Shown in pieces: positions 5,214 through 12,434 of a stretch of DNA of 17,888 nucleotides; position 1 is the stretch's first letter, and every line of letters begins with the position of its first letter. The stretch comes from Pseudaeromonas sp041441555 (GTDB taxonomy: Bacteria > Pseudomonadota > Gammaproteobacteria > Enterobacterales > Aeromonadaceae): assembly GCA_041441555.1 (NCBI GenBank), contig JASDSW010000051.1, forward strand, positions 1 to 17,888. The letters run 5' to 3'. The position numbers were made by a program, and so were the translations under genes. The notes below the pieces were generated by a model. It did no database searches, was not told the DNA's origin, and was given only the letters and a program-made list of their open reading frames with translations.

Positions 5214-7147
5214 ATGCCTGTTATTACTCTTCCTGATGGTAGTCAACGTCAGTTCGCCCACGCCGTCACCGTCATGGACGTTGCAGCCGATATTGGACCT
5301 GGTCTGGCCAAAGCCTGTATCGCCGGCCGCATCAACGGTGAGCTGGTCGACGCTTGCGAGTTGATCGATCAGGATGCCTCCTTATCGATCATTACCGCCA
5401 AGGATGAAGAGGGACTGGAGATTATTCGTCACTCCTGCGCGCACCTGTTGGGTCATGCGATCAAGCAGCTGTGGCCAGAAACTCGGATGGCAATCGGTCC
5501 GGTCATCGACAACGGCTTCTATTACGATGTAGATCTGGAACACCCGTTGACCGAAGAAGATCTGGTCACCCTCGAGACGCGGATGTTGGAGCTGGCGCAG
5601 AAAGACTACGCCGTCATCAAGAAGAGCGTCAGCTGGCAAGAGGCGCGCGATGTGTTTGCCCAGCGCGGGGAGAGTTATAAGATTGCCATCCTCGATGAAA
5701 ATATCGCCAAGGATGACACGCCGGGCCTGTACCATCACGAAGAGTACATCGACATGTGCCGGGGGCCGCATGTGCCCAACATGCGGTTTTGCCATCATTT
5801 CAAGTTGCAGAAGGTCTCGGGTGCCTACTGGCGCGGCGATTCCAGCAACAAGATGTTGCAGCGGATTTATGGAACGGCTTGGGCTGACAAAAAGCAGCTG
5901 GCGGCGTACCTGCAGCGTCTGGAGGAGGCGGCCAAGCGTGACCACCGGAAAATCGGCAAGCAGCTGGATCTTTATCACATGCAGGAAGAGGCCCCTGGCA
6001 TGGTGTTCTGGCACCACGACGGGTGGACCATCTTCCGTGAGCTGGAAACGTTCATCCGTGAGAAGCTGAACGAATACGACTACCAGGAAGTGAAGGGCCC
6101 CTTCATGATGGATCGCGTCCTGTGGGAGCGTTCCGGTCACTGGGACAAGTATGCGGACGCCATGTTCACCACCAGCTCAGAGAATCGTGAATATGCCATC
6201 AAGCCGATGAACTGTCCTGGCCATGTGCAAATTTTCAATCAGGGGTTGAAGTCCTATCGTGACCTGCCGCTGCGGATGGCGGAATTTGGCAGTTGTCATC
6301 NNNNNNNNNNGAACCGTCTGGCTCGCTGCATGGCTTGATGCGGGTTCGTGGTTTCACCCAGGATGATGCGCACATCTTCTGCTCGGAAGATCAAATTCAA
6401 TCCGAGGTCAGTGGCTGCATCAAGATGGTATATGACACCTACAGCACCTTCGGTTTTGAGAACATTGCTGTCAAATTGTCGACCCGTCCCGACAAGCGCA
6501 TCGGCAGCGATGAGATGTGGGACAAAGCCGAACACGGCTTGGAAGCAGCGCTTCAGGCCAATGGCTTGGAATACCAACTGCAGCCGGGTGAAGGGGCTTT
6601 TTACGGTCCCAAGATTGAATTTACGCTGCATGACTGTCTCGACCGAGCCTGGCAATGTGGTACCATCCAACTCGACTTCGCGTTACCGGGACGTCTGGGT
6701 GCGACCTATGTGGGTGAAGATAATGACCGCCATGTGCCGGTCATGATCCACCGGGCCATCCTGGGCTCCTTAGAGCGTTTCATCGGCATTCTGACCGAAG
6801 AGTTCGCCGGGTTCTTCCCAGCATGGCTCTCGCCGGTCCAGGCCGTGGTGATGAATATCACCGACAATCAGGCAAATTACGCCAAACAGGTGGTCAAACA
6901 ACTCACTCAAGCCGGTATTCGAGCAAAAGCAGACTTGAGAAATGAGAAGATTGGCTTTAAAATCCGCGAGCACACCTTAAAGCGGGTACCATTTATGCTT
7001 GTCTGCGGCGATAAAGAAGTGGAAGCCGGAGAAATTGCAGTGCGTACTCGCAAGGGGACCGATCTAGGCAAGTTCAAGGTTGAGGCATTGATTGCCGCCT
7101 TGCAGCAAGAGATTGAGTCTCGTGGTCAGAAGAAACTGGAGGAATAG
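5214..7147 (+). CDS. thrS: Threonyl-tRNA synthetase (frame broken only by an assembly gap)
   Basis: This class II synthetase charges tRNA-Thr in the cytosol. It carries an N-terminal TGS domain (about 1-62, LPDGSQRQF), the HxxxH-type editing domain (HSCAHLLGHA), the catalytic core with KPMNCPGH (Cys zinc ligand) and motif 2, and a C-terminal anticodon-binding domain. Ten Ns at 6301-6310 follow His362 and shift the frame. The E. coli protein reads CHRNEPSG here, so only 5 nt (completing CGN AAY) are expected. With 5 nt the gene is 1929 nt and encodes 642 aa, exactly the E. coli length. The hidden residue is the motif-2 arginine (363), so it cannot be checked. The start has AAGGAATGAATC before ATG. 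Expression is probably controlled by ThrRS binding to the two leader hairpins. The stop codon lies 3 nt before the infC start, which implies coupling. Confidence 0.95.
6301..6310. other. Assembly gap (10 Ns) inside thrS
   Basis: The run replaces the end of codon 363 and codon 364. Conservation of the CHRNEPSG block predicts five missing bases, so the placeholder is five too long and creates an artificial frameshift. Confidence 0.85.
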
Positions 7148-7150
7148 GCT

Positions 7151-7690
7151 ATAAACGGCGCTAAAAAAACGGGCAAGCAACCGCCCCGCACCCGCATGAA
7201 TGGTGAGATCCGTTGCAAAGAAGTACGTCTCGTTGGTCTGGATGGTGAACCCATCGGTGTTGTGGCTATCGAGGAAGCTTTGGATCGTGCCTTGAAAGCA
7301 GGCGTGGATTTGGTCGAGATCAGTCCGAATGCTGAGCCTCCGGTTTGCCGGATCATGGATTTCGGTAAATTCCTCTACGAGAAGAGCAAGTCTCAAAAAG
7401 AGCAGAAGAAGAAGCAAAAACAGGTTCAGATCAAGGAAATCAAATTCCGACCTGGAACTGATGAAGGCGATTATCAGGTAAAACTGCGCAACCTGATTCG
7501 TTTTCTGGAAGAAGGCGACAAGGCCAAAGTCACGCTCCGTTTCCGCGGTCGTGAAATGGCACATCAAGACCTCGGTATGAACGTTCTGGAACGTGTTAAA
7601 AACGATCTGGAAGAGTTGGCCGTCGTGGAGTCCTTCCCGAAGGTGGAAGGTCGCCAAGCCGTCATGATGCTGGCGCCGAAAAAGAAGTAA
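7151..7690 (+). CDS. infC: Translation initiation factor IF-3, AUA start codon
   Basis: IF-3 binds the 30S subunit, prevents premature 50S joining and proofreads the start codon. Starting at ATA (7151-7153) gives 179 aa with the usual basic N-terminal tail and RMNGEI, against 180 aa in E. coli, where infC starts at AUU. The N-domain ends at VCRIMDFGKFLYEKSKS, followed by the lysine-rich linker (KEQKKKQKQ). The C-domain carries FRPGTDEGDYQVKLRNLIRF and ends LAPKKK. GGAGG (7138-7142) inside the thrS end lies 8 nt before the ATA. The first ATG (7196) would remove 15 conserved residues and has no ribosome site. Because IF-3 discriminates against non-AUG/GUG/UUG starts, a rare start gives negative autoregulation, as known for E. 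coli. Confidence 0.93.
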   Translation: MNGAKKTGKQPPRTRMNGEIRCKEVRLVGLDGEPIGVVAIEEALDRALKAGVDLVEISPNAEPPVCRIMDFGKFLYEKSKSQKEQKKKQKQVQIKEIKFRPGTDEGDYQVKLRNLIRFLEEGDKAKVTLRFRGREMAHQDLGMNVLERVKNDLEELAVVESFPKVEGRQAVMMLAPKKK

Positions 7691-7710
7691 TCAGGCCATC
7701 AAGTAATAAT

Positions 7711-7738
7711 GACCCTTCGGGCTAACGCCTGAGGGGTC
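7711..7738 (+). promoter_or_regulatory. 12-bp hairpin between infC and rpmI, attenuator or L20-responsive element
   Basis: GACCCTTCGGGC pairs with GCCTGAGGGGTC (12 bp, two G-U) around a TAAC loop. Flanking AATAA and TTATT can extend it past one bulged U. The tail TTATTCG is too poor in U for a strong terminator. In E. coli ribosomal protein L20 represses rpmI-rplT through RNA structures in this region. The hairpin lies about 45 nt before the rpmI start, so partial termination or L20 control are both possible. Confidence 0.55.
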
Positions 7739-7783
7739 TTATTCGCCTGATTATATAATTGGCAAACACAATGCGGAGTTTTT

Positions 7784-7978
7784 ATGCCAAAGTTGAAAAA
7801 CAATAAGGGAGCTTGGAAGCGCTTCAAAAAAACCGCTAACGGTTTTAAGCGTAAGCAAGCAAACCTGCGTCACATCCTCACCAAGAAGAGCACCAAGCGT
7901 AAGCGTCACTTGCGTGCAATGAGCATGGTTCACAAGAGTGATACCTTGCGTGTTGTTAACATGCTGCCGTACGCATAA
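7784..7978 (+). CDS. rpmI: 50S ribosomal protein L35
   Basis: The 64-aa, very basic protein is a structural component of the large ribosomal subunit. The family signature is clear: MPKLK at the start, KRFKKTANGFKRKQANLRHIL near residue 12, then TKKSTKRKRHLR and the ending MLPYA. Length fits the family (65 aa in E. coli). GGAG lies 5 nt before ATG. It lies 93 bp after infC and 14 bp before rplT, with which it must be co-transcribed. A TATAAT box at 7754-7759 lacks a matching -35, so I do not claim a separate promoter. Confidence 0.97.
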   Translation: MPKLKNNKGAWKRFKKTANGFKRKQANLRHILTKKSTKRKRHLRAMSMVHKSDTLRVVNMLPYA

Positions 7979-7992
7979 GGGAGGAGTGATAA

Positions 7993-8349
7993 ATGCCAAG
8001 AGTTAAACGTGGTGTGACCGCTCGCGCTCGTCACAAGAAAGTAATGAAAGCCGCCAAGGGTTACTACGGTGCCCGTTCCCGTGTCTACCGCGTCGCGGTA
8101 CAAGCGGTAACCAAGGCTGGTCAATATGCTTATCGTGACCGTCGTCAGAAGAAGCGTCAGTTCCGTCAACTGTGGATCGCACGTATCAACGCTGCTTCCC
8201 GTCAGAACGGTCTGTCTTACAGCCGCTTCATCAATGGTCTGAAGAAGGCCTCTATCGAGATCGATCGTAAGATCCTGGCGGACATCGCCGTTCACGATAA
8301 GGTAACCTTCACTGCTCTGGTTGAAAAAGCCAAGGCAGCGCTGGCCTAA
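7993..8349 (+). CDS. rplT: 50S ribosomal protein L20
   Basis: The 118-aa basic protein binds 23S rRNA early in 50S assembly and, in E. coli, represses its own operon at rpmI. It has the same length as E. coli L20, with MPRVKRGVTARARHKKVMK as the extended N-terminal tail and the globular block FRQLWIARINAASRQNGLSY. A very strong AAGGGAGGAGTGATAA ribosome site precedes ATG. The strong terminator at 8367-8390 ends the cluster right after it, separating it from the c-di-GMP gene downstream. Confidence 0.97.
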   Translation: MPRVKRGVTARARHKKVMKAAKGYYGARSRVYRVAVQAVTKAGQYAYRDRRQKKRQFRQLWIARINAASRQNGLSYSRFINGLKKASIEIDRKILADIAVHDKVTFTALVEKAKAALA

Positions 8350-8366
8350 GCGAATATGCTGAAAAA

Positions 8367-8390
8367 GGGAGGCAGCTGCCTCCCTTTTTT
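8367..8390 (+). terminator. Strong Rho-independent terminator after rplT
   Basis: GGGAGGC (8367-8373), loop AGCT, GCCTCCC (8378-8384) and then six Ts, with five As before the stem. It is a textbook intrinsic terminator for the thrS-infC-rpmI-rplT transcript. Confidence 0.93.
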
Positions 8391-8456
8391 ATTGTGTATC
8401 CGCTCACGCTCTGTTATTTAACTGCTTTTGTTTTCTATCAACGCATTCTGGTCGCC

Positions 8457-11327
8457 GTGAAAGCTCTTACCGCATTTGTCTTTTTTTTCCTGCTTTCGAT
8501 GAGTCAGGCATGGGCTATCCATGTCGTTGAGATCAAGGATCGTCATACCAACGCCAATATCAGTCCGCAGATGGAGTTTTTGCTGACCGATCCGCAACTG
8601 CATTGGCCATGGGAAGTGGCGCATGCGCCGGGCTGGCAACAGGCCAGCGGTGATTATCCGGCATTCGGTTTAGATAACCGCTCCTACTGGTTCCGGGTCG
8701 GCGTACACAATCGCTCCGGCGAGCTGCAGCTGGTGATGATGGATGTGCAGCACTCATTGCTCGATGTGCTGGATATATTCATCGTTAAAAATGGGCGCTT
8801 GCAGCGCGTCTGGAATACCGGTGTCGAGCGCGGGGCAGGGGCTAAACCCTATCCCTCCAAAAGTTTTACTCTGCCATTAACCGTCGATGCCGATGAAGGG
8901 CTCGATATCTACATGCGTGCCCAATCTGATTCGTTCTTGCAGTTTCCGGTGGCACTGCAAGATATTCGCCTTTATGCCAATCAACAGGCCGTTGGCAAGT
9001 TACAGATCGGGGTTGTCAGTGGTGCTTTTATCTTGGCTGGGGTCTACGCGCTGCTGATGTATGCCTTCATTCGTGAGCGGCGCTTCATTTACTACGCATT
9101 ATTTTGTTTGAGTCTGGTGACCACCATCTGGTTACTGAAGGGGTATGCCACCCTCTATGACGTCATTCCCTACTGGCTGGATGAGTTTAGTCTGCTGCTG
9201 ACCAGTAGCAATTTGCTTTTGATAGGGCTCATTCTCTCCTCCCTGGATATGTTCCGGATCTGGTTGCCCCCCAAACTGCGTCGGCTCTGCCGTGCCATCT
9301 TGTTGCTGGTGGCCGTGGTGACCGTGCTGCAGTGGTTTACGCCGCTGGTCTGGAGTATTTATGCCGGGCTGGCCTGCTATGGCGTGGTGACGCTGCTGGC
9401 GGTCTGCTTCTGTGGTTATTTTCTCCGTCGGGGCTCCTGGTTGCACCGACTCTACTGTTATTCCTGGCTGGGTTTCATGCTGGGTTGCTTGAGTCTGTTT
9501 GCGACTCGCTACACCTGGCTACAAAAAGAGTGGATCAGCGAGTATCTGCTCTCCTTGTTTTCAGCCATGGCCGCTTTCTTGCTCTGTTTTTCATTGGCCT
9601 ATCGCACCTACCTGGAGAAGAAGGGGCGGATGCGCGCCAAGCGGCAGGCCTCGGAGGGGTTGAAGCGCTATTTCGAGCTGTACCACAGCGCCAATGAGGG
9701 ACTCTTCACCTCGACGCTGGAAGGGCAACTGCTGGCCGCCAATCCGGCGTTTTGCCGCATGTTTGGTTACGATGACATCCAGACCATGGCGACCACCGTG
9801 GGACGGCTGACTCATAACCTCTACGTGAATGGCAAGGATCGGGATGACTTGCTGGCTCGTCTGTTCGGCTCGACCAAGGAGGGGGTCCGCAGTGATGTGG
9901 AGCTGCGTCACAAGGATGGTTCGACCTTCTGGGGACGGATCTCGCTGCGCATTTCACGCCGCCAGGGAAAGAACCGGGCCATGTTGCTCGAGGGCATCTT
10001 GGTTGATATCACCGAAAGCAAGCAATATCAGGCTCGCCTGGAATATCTAGCCAATCACGACGAGGCGACCGGCCTGCACAACCGCCGTTATCTGATCCAG
10101 GCGCTGGAGTCGCTGTTCAGCCGCCGTCTCACCGCACCGGGCACCGATTATCTCTGTTTCATCGACATCGACCACTTCAAGGTGATCAATGAGGGCGGGG
10201 GGCATCTGGCGGGGGATGAATTTCTGCGGCAAATCGCCACCCACATCTCCAACCTGAAGAAAGAGAATTTCCTGCTGACCCGCCTGAGTGGTGATGAGTT
10301 TGCGGTGATCATGGAAAACAGCTACATCGACGAGGTGATCCAGTATGTCGAGCGCTGGCGTAAGGCCATTCAGGAGCTGAAGTTTGTTTGGAATGGCAAG
10401 ATTTATTCGGTTACCGCCAGTCTGGGGGTAGTCCCCATCCAGCCGGGTTGCAATGATGCCTCTGCCTTGATGGCGTTGGCCGATGCGGCCTGTTCAACAG
10501 CCAAGCGGCAGGGGCGCAACCGCATCCACGTCTATTCGGATCTCAGCCCGGAAATGCGCCTGTATCAAGAAGAGGTGGCGTGGGTCGCCCGTATCCATCA
10601 GGCGCTGGCTGAACGCCGTTTCGAGCTGGCGCGCCAGCTGATCGTGCCCAGCCAGGGGAACGGGGCAGGGCTCAAGTACGAGATCTTGCTGCGTCTTCGT
10701 GCCGAAAATGGCGATTTGATCCGGCCGGCGCAATTCATCGGGGCGGCCGAACGATTTGGTTTGATGCCGCAAATTGACCTTTGGGTGCTGGAGAACCTGC
10801 TCAAGTGGTATGCTGAGCATCCGGAGGAGTTGGCTCGACTCGCCATGGTTTCGGTCAACCTGTCGGGGGAATCGGTCGGCACGCCGAAAATGCACCGCAA
10901 GATCCATCGCCTGCTCGAAGCCGCCGATTTTCCTTATCAACGGCTCTGCTTTGAGATCACCGAATCGCAGGCCATCGCCAACATCGATGCTACCAAGGCG
11001 TTTATCGAGACCTTCAAGGGGCTGGGCTGCGCCTTTGCGTTGGATGATTTTGGCAGTGGTTTCTCCTCCTATGGCCATCTCAAGGAGTTGCCCATCGATC
11101 TGCTGAAGATTGATGGCCAGTTTGTGCGGCATCTGGACACAAGCGAGACTGACTGCGCCATCGTCAATTCGATGGCCGAGTTGGCTCGAGCCGTTGGGGT
11201 GAAGACGGTGGCTGAGTTTGTGGAAAATGAAACCATCCGGGAAAAATTAGTGGCCATGGGGGTCGATTATTTGCAGGGCTATGCGATCCATGAGCCCTCG
11301 TTGTTGTCGGAACCTATTGAAGAATAA
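8457..11327 (+). CDS. Membrane-bound c-di-GMP protein: 7TMR-DISM sensor, PAS, GGDEF and EAL domains
   Basis: The 956-aa protein should make and/or degrade cyclic di-GMP in response to a periplasmic or membrane signal. Order: signal peptide (1-20, ending QAWA), a 7TMR-DISMED2-like periplasmic domain (about 22-170), a seven-TM block (about 180-385), PAS (about 402-525), GGDEF (about 528-690) and EAL (about 715-950). The GGDEF signature is SGDEF (611-615), with FIDIDHFKVIN upstream keeping the metal-binding Asp. The inhibitory RxxD site is absent; KENF stands there. The EAL domain reads EIL (Glu742) and keeps VNLSGE, EITES, DDFGSGFSS, LKIDG, VAEFVE and YLQGYA, so phosphodiesterase activity is likely. 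I chose GTG at 8457 because it starts a classic signal peptide, though its ribosome site is poor. GTG at 8394 lies in the terminator tail. The gene lies between rplT and pheS and has terminators on both sides, so it is its own unit. Confidence 0.88.
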   Translation: MKALTAFVFFFLLSMSQAWAIHVVEIKDRHTNANISPQMEFLLTDPQLHWPWEVAHAPGWQQASGDYPAFGLDNRSYWFRVGVHNRSGELQLVMMDVQHSLLDVLDIFIVKNGRLQRVWNTGVERGAGAKPYPSKSFTLPLTVDADEGLDIYMRAQSDSFLQFPVALQDIRLYANQQAVGKLQIGVVSGAFILAGVYALLMYAFIRERRFIYYALFCLSLVTTIWLLKGYATLYDVIPYWLDEFSLLLTSSNLLLIGLILSSLDMFRIWLPPKLRRLCRAILLLVAVVTVLQWFTPLVWSIYAGLACYGVVTLLAVCFCGYFLRRGSWLHRLYCYSWLGFMLGCLSLFATRYTWLQKEWISEYLLSLFSAMAAFLLCFSLAYRTYLEKKGRMRAKRQASEGLKRYFELYHSANEGLFTSTLEGQLLAANPAFCRMFGYDDIQTMATTVGRLTHNLYVNGKDRDDLLARLFGSTKEGVRSDVELRHKDGSTFWGRISLRISRRQGKNRAMLLEGILVDITESKQYQARLEYLANHDEATGLHNRRYLIQALESLFSRRLTAPGTDYLCFIDIDHFKVINEGGGHLAGDEFLRQIATHISNLKKENFLLTRLSGDEFAVIMENSYIDEVIQYVERWRKAIQELKFVWNGKIYSVTASLGVVPIQPGCNDASALMALADAACSTAKRQGRNRIHVYSDLSPEMRLYQEEVAWVARIHQALAERRFELARQLIVPSQGNGAGLKYEILLRLRAENGDLIRPAQFIGAAERFGLMPQIDLWVLENLLKWYAEHPEELARLAMVSVNLSGESVGTPKMHRKIHRLLEAADFPYQRLCFEITESQAIANIDATKAFIETFKGLGCAFALDDFGSGFSSYGHLKELPIDLLKIDGQFVRHLDTSETDCAIVNSMAELARAVGVKTVAEFVENETIREKLVAMGVDYLQGYAIHEPSLLSEPIEE

Positions 11328-11344
11328 ACCGTAAAAGGGAGATC

Positions 11345-11384
11345 GCTGGTCAGTCGCTCGGCTTTTGACTACCATGCTTTTTTT
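11345..11384 (+). terminator. Terminator between the c-di-GMP gene and pheS
   Basis: TGGT-C-AGTC (11347-11355) pairs with GACTACCA (11367-11374) through 8 bp with one bulge, and GC/GC can extend it. After TGC comes a run of seven Ts (11378-11384). It would end the c-di-GMP gene transcript 51 nt after its stop codon. It occupies the position where E. coli has the pheM attenuator. Confidence 0.6.
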
Positions 11385-11402
11385 CTCCCTATTCTATTGC
11401 CG

Positions 11403-11421
11403 CCCCACCTCGGGGTGTGGG
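11403..11421 (+). promoter_or_regulatory. Hairpin just upstream of the pheS ribosome site
   Basis: CCC-CACC pairs with GGTG-T-GGG (7 bp, one bulged U) around a TCGG tetraloop. It ends 4 nt before the GAGGA ribosome site at 11426-11430. No T tract follows, so it is not a terminator. It could tune pheS translation or mRNA stability; this role is inferred. Confidence 0.4.
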
Positions 11422-11434
11422 AAACGAGGAAGAC

Positions 11435-12418
11435 ATGCAACAGTTAGATGAAGTAATTGCCAAGGCACAGGCAGAGATAGAGGGTGTCAAGGATGCGGCT
11501 GCGCTCGAAGAGCTGCGTGTGCAATATCTTGGCAAAAAGGGATTCTTCACCGAACAGATGAAGACGCTGGGTCGTCTCTCTGCCGAGGAGCGTCCGGCCG
11601 CGGGGGCGCTGATCAATCAGGCCAAGGAGCAGGTGCAGAATGCGCTCAACGCACGTCGGGACGCGTTTCAGGCGGCGGAGCTCAATCAGAAGCTGGCGGC
11701 CGAGACCATCGATGTCACCTTGCCCGGGCGTCGTCAGGAGAATGGCGGTCTGCATCCGGTGACCCGGACCATCGAGCGCATCGAGCGCCTGTTCGGCGAA
11801 TTGGGCTTCTCGGTGGCCACAGGTCCGGAAATTGAAGACGATTTCCATAACTTCGATGCGTTGAACATCCCGGCGCACCATCCGGCACGGAGCGACCACG
11901 ATACCTTCTTCTTCAACCCAAGCCTGATGTTGCGCACGCACACTTCCGGGGTGCAGATCCGCACCATGGAGCAGCAGCAGCCGCCGATCCGCATCATTGC
12001 CCCGGGTCGCGTCTATCGCAACGACTACGACATGACTCACACCCCCATGTTCCATCAGGTCGAAGGCTTGTTGGTCGATGAAAAGGTCAGCTTCACCGAG
12101 CTCAAGGGGATCTTGCATGACTTTTTGCGCAACTATTTCGAGGAAGATCTGACGATTCGCTTCCGTCCCTCCTATTTCCCATTTACCGAGCCGAGTGCCG
12201 AGGTGGATGTGATGGGCAAGAATGGCCGCTGGCTTGAGGTACTCGGCTGCGGCATGGTGCATCCGAGTGTGCTGCGTTCGGTTGGCATCGACCCGGAAAA
12301 ATACTCCGGCTTCGCGTTTGGGATGGGGGTCGAGCGGCTGACCATGCTGCGCTATGGCGTCAACGATCTGCGTTCTTTCTTCGAGAACGATCTGCGCTTC
12401 CTCAAGCAGTTCAAGTAA
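11435..12418 (+). CDS. pheS: Phenylalanyl-tRNA synthetase alpha subunit
   Basis: The catalytic subunit of the (alpha-beta)2 class II synthetase charges tRNA-Phe. Starting at ATG 11435 behind GAGGAAGAC gives 327 aa, exactly as in E. coli. An in-frame GTG at 11417 would add six residues and consume the ribosome site. The N-terminal coiled coil (about 1-85) includes LRVQYLGKKGFFTEQM. The core has ENGGLHPVTRTIERIE, HPARSDHDTFFF, motif 2 around RVYRNDYDMTHTPMFHQ and motif 3 in GFAFGMGVERLTMLRYG. The C-terminus DLRFLKQFK is invariant in the family. pheT follows after 16 nt. No Phe-rich leader peptide with its own terminator is evident upstream, so the E. coli pheM attenuation scheme is not obviously conserved. 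Confidence 0.97.
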   Translation: MQQLDEVIAKAQAEIEGVKDAAALEELRVQYLGKKGFFTEQMKTLGRLSAEERPAAGALINQAKEQVQNALNARRDAFQAAELNQKLAAETIDVTLPGRRQENGGLHPVTRTIERIERLFGELGFSVATGPEIEDDFHNFDALNIPAHHPARSDHDTFFFNPSLMLRTHTSGVQIRTMEQQQPPIRIIAPGRVYRNDYDMTHTPMFHQVEGLLVDEKVSFTELKGILHDFLRNYFEEDLTIRFRPSYFPFTEPSAEVDVMGKNGRWLEVLGCGMVHPSVLRSVGIDPEKYSGFAFGMGVERLTMLRYGVNDLRSFFENDLRFLKQFK

Positions 12419-12434
12419 GGATAGGGGCTACATA

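Noticed and set aside
5214..7147. thrS as a frameshifted pseudogene or two genes
   Set aside because: The frame change coincides exactly with the 10-N placeholder, and a 5-base gap restores a normal 642-aa protein.
7196..7690. infC starting at the first ATG (7196)
   Set aside because: It lacks a ribosome site and drops the conserved basic N-terminal tail; the ATA at 7151 has GGAGG at proper spacing.
7754..7759. Internal promoter for rpmI (TATAAT)
   Set aside because: The -10 is perfect, but no -35-like hexamer is found at 16-18 bp and no extended -10 TGn directly precedes it.
8394..8456. Extended start (GTG 8394) for the GGDEF-EAL protein
   Set aside because: It lies in the rplT terminator tail, so a transcript starting after the terminator would lack a ribosome site for it; GTG 8457 begins a standard signal peptide.
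10209..10223. AGDEF as the GGDEF active-site signature
   Set aside because: This is the conserved GHxxGD segment upstream, with a chance EF after it. The true signature is SGDEF at 10287-10301 within RLSGDEFAVI.
11365..11395. Promoter for pheS (TTGACT ... TATTCT)
   Set aside because: The spacer is 19 bp and the -35 lies inside the terminator stem; too weak to list.
11374..11451. Phe-containing upstream frame as pheM
   Set aside because: No ribosome site, it starts in a terminator T tract, and it runs past the pheS start; described only as a finding about the leader.
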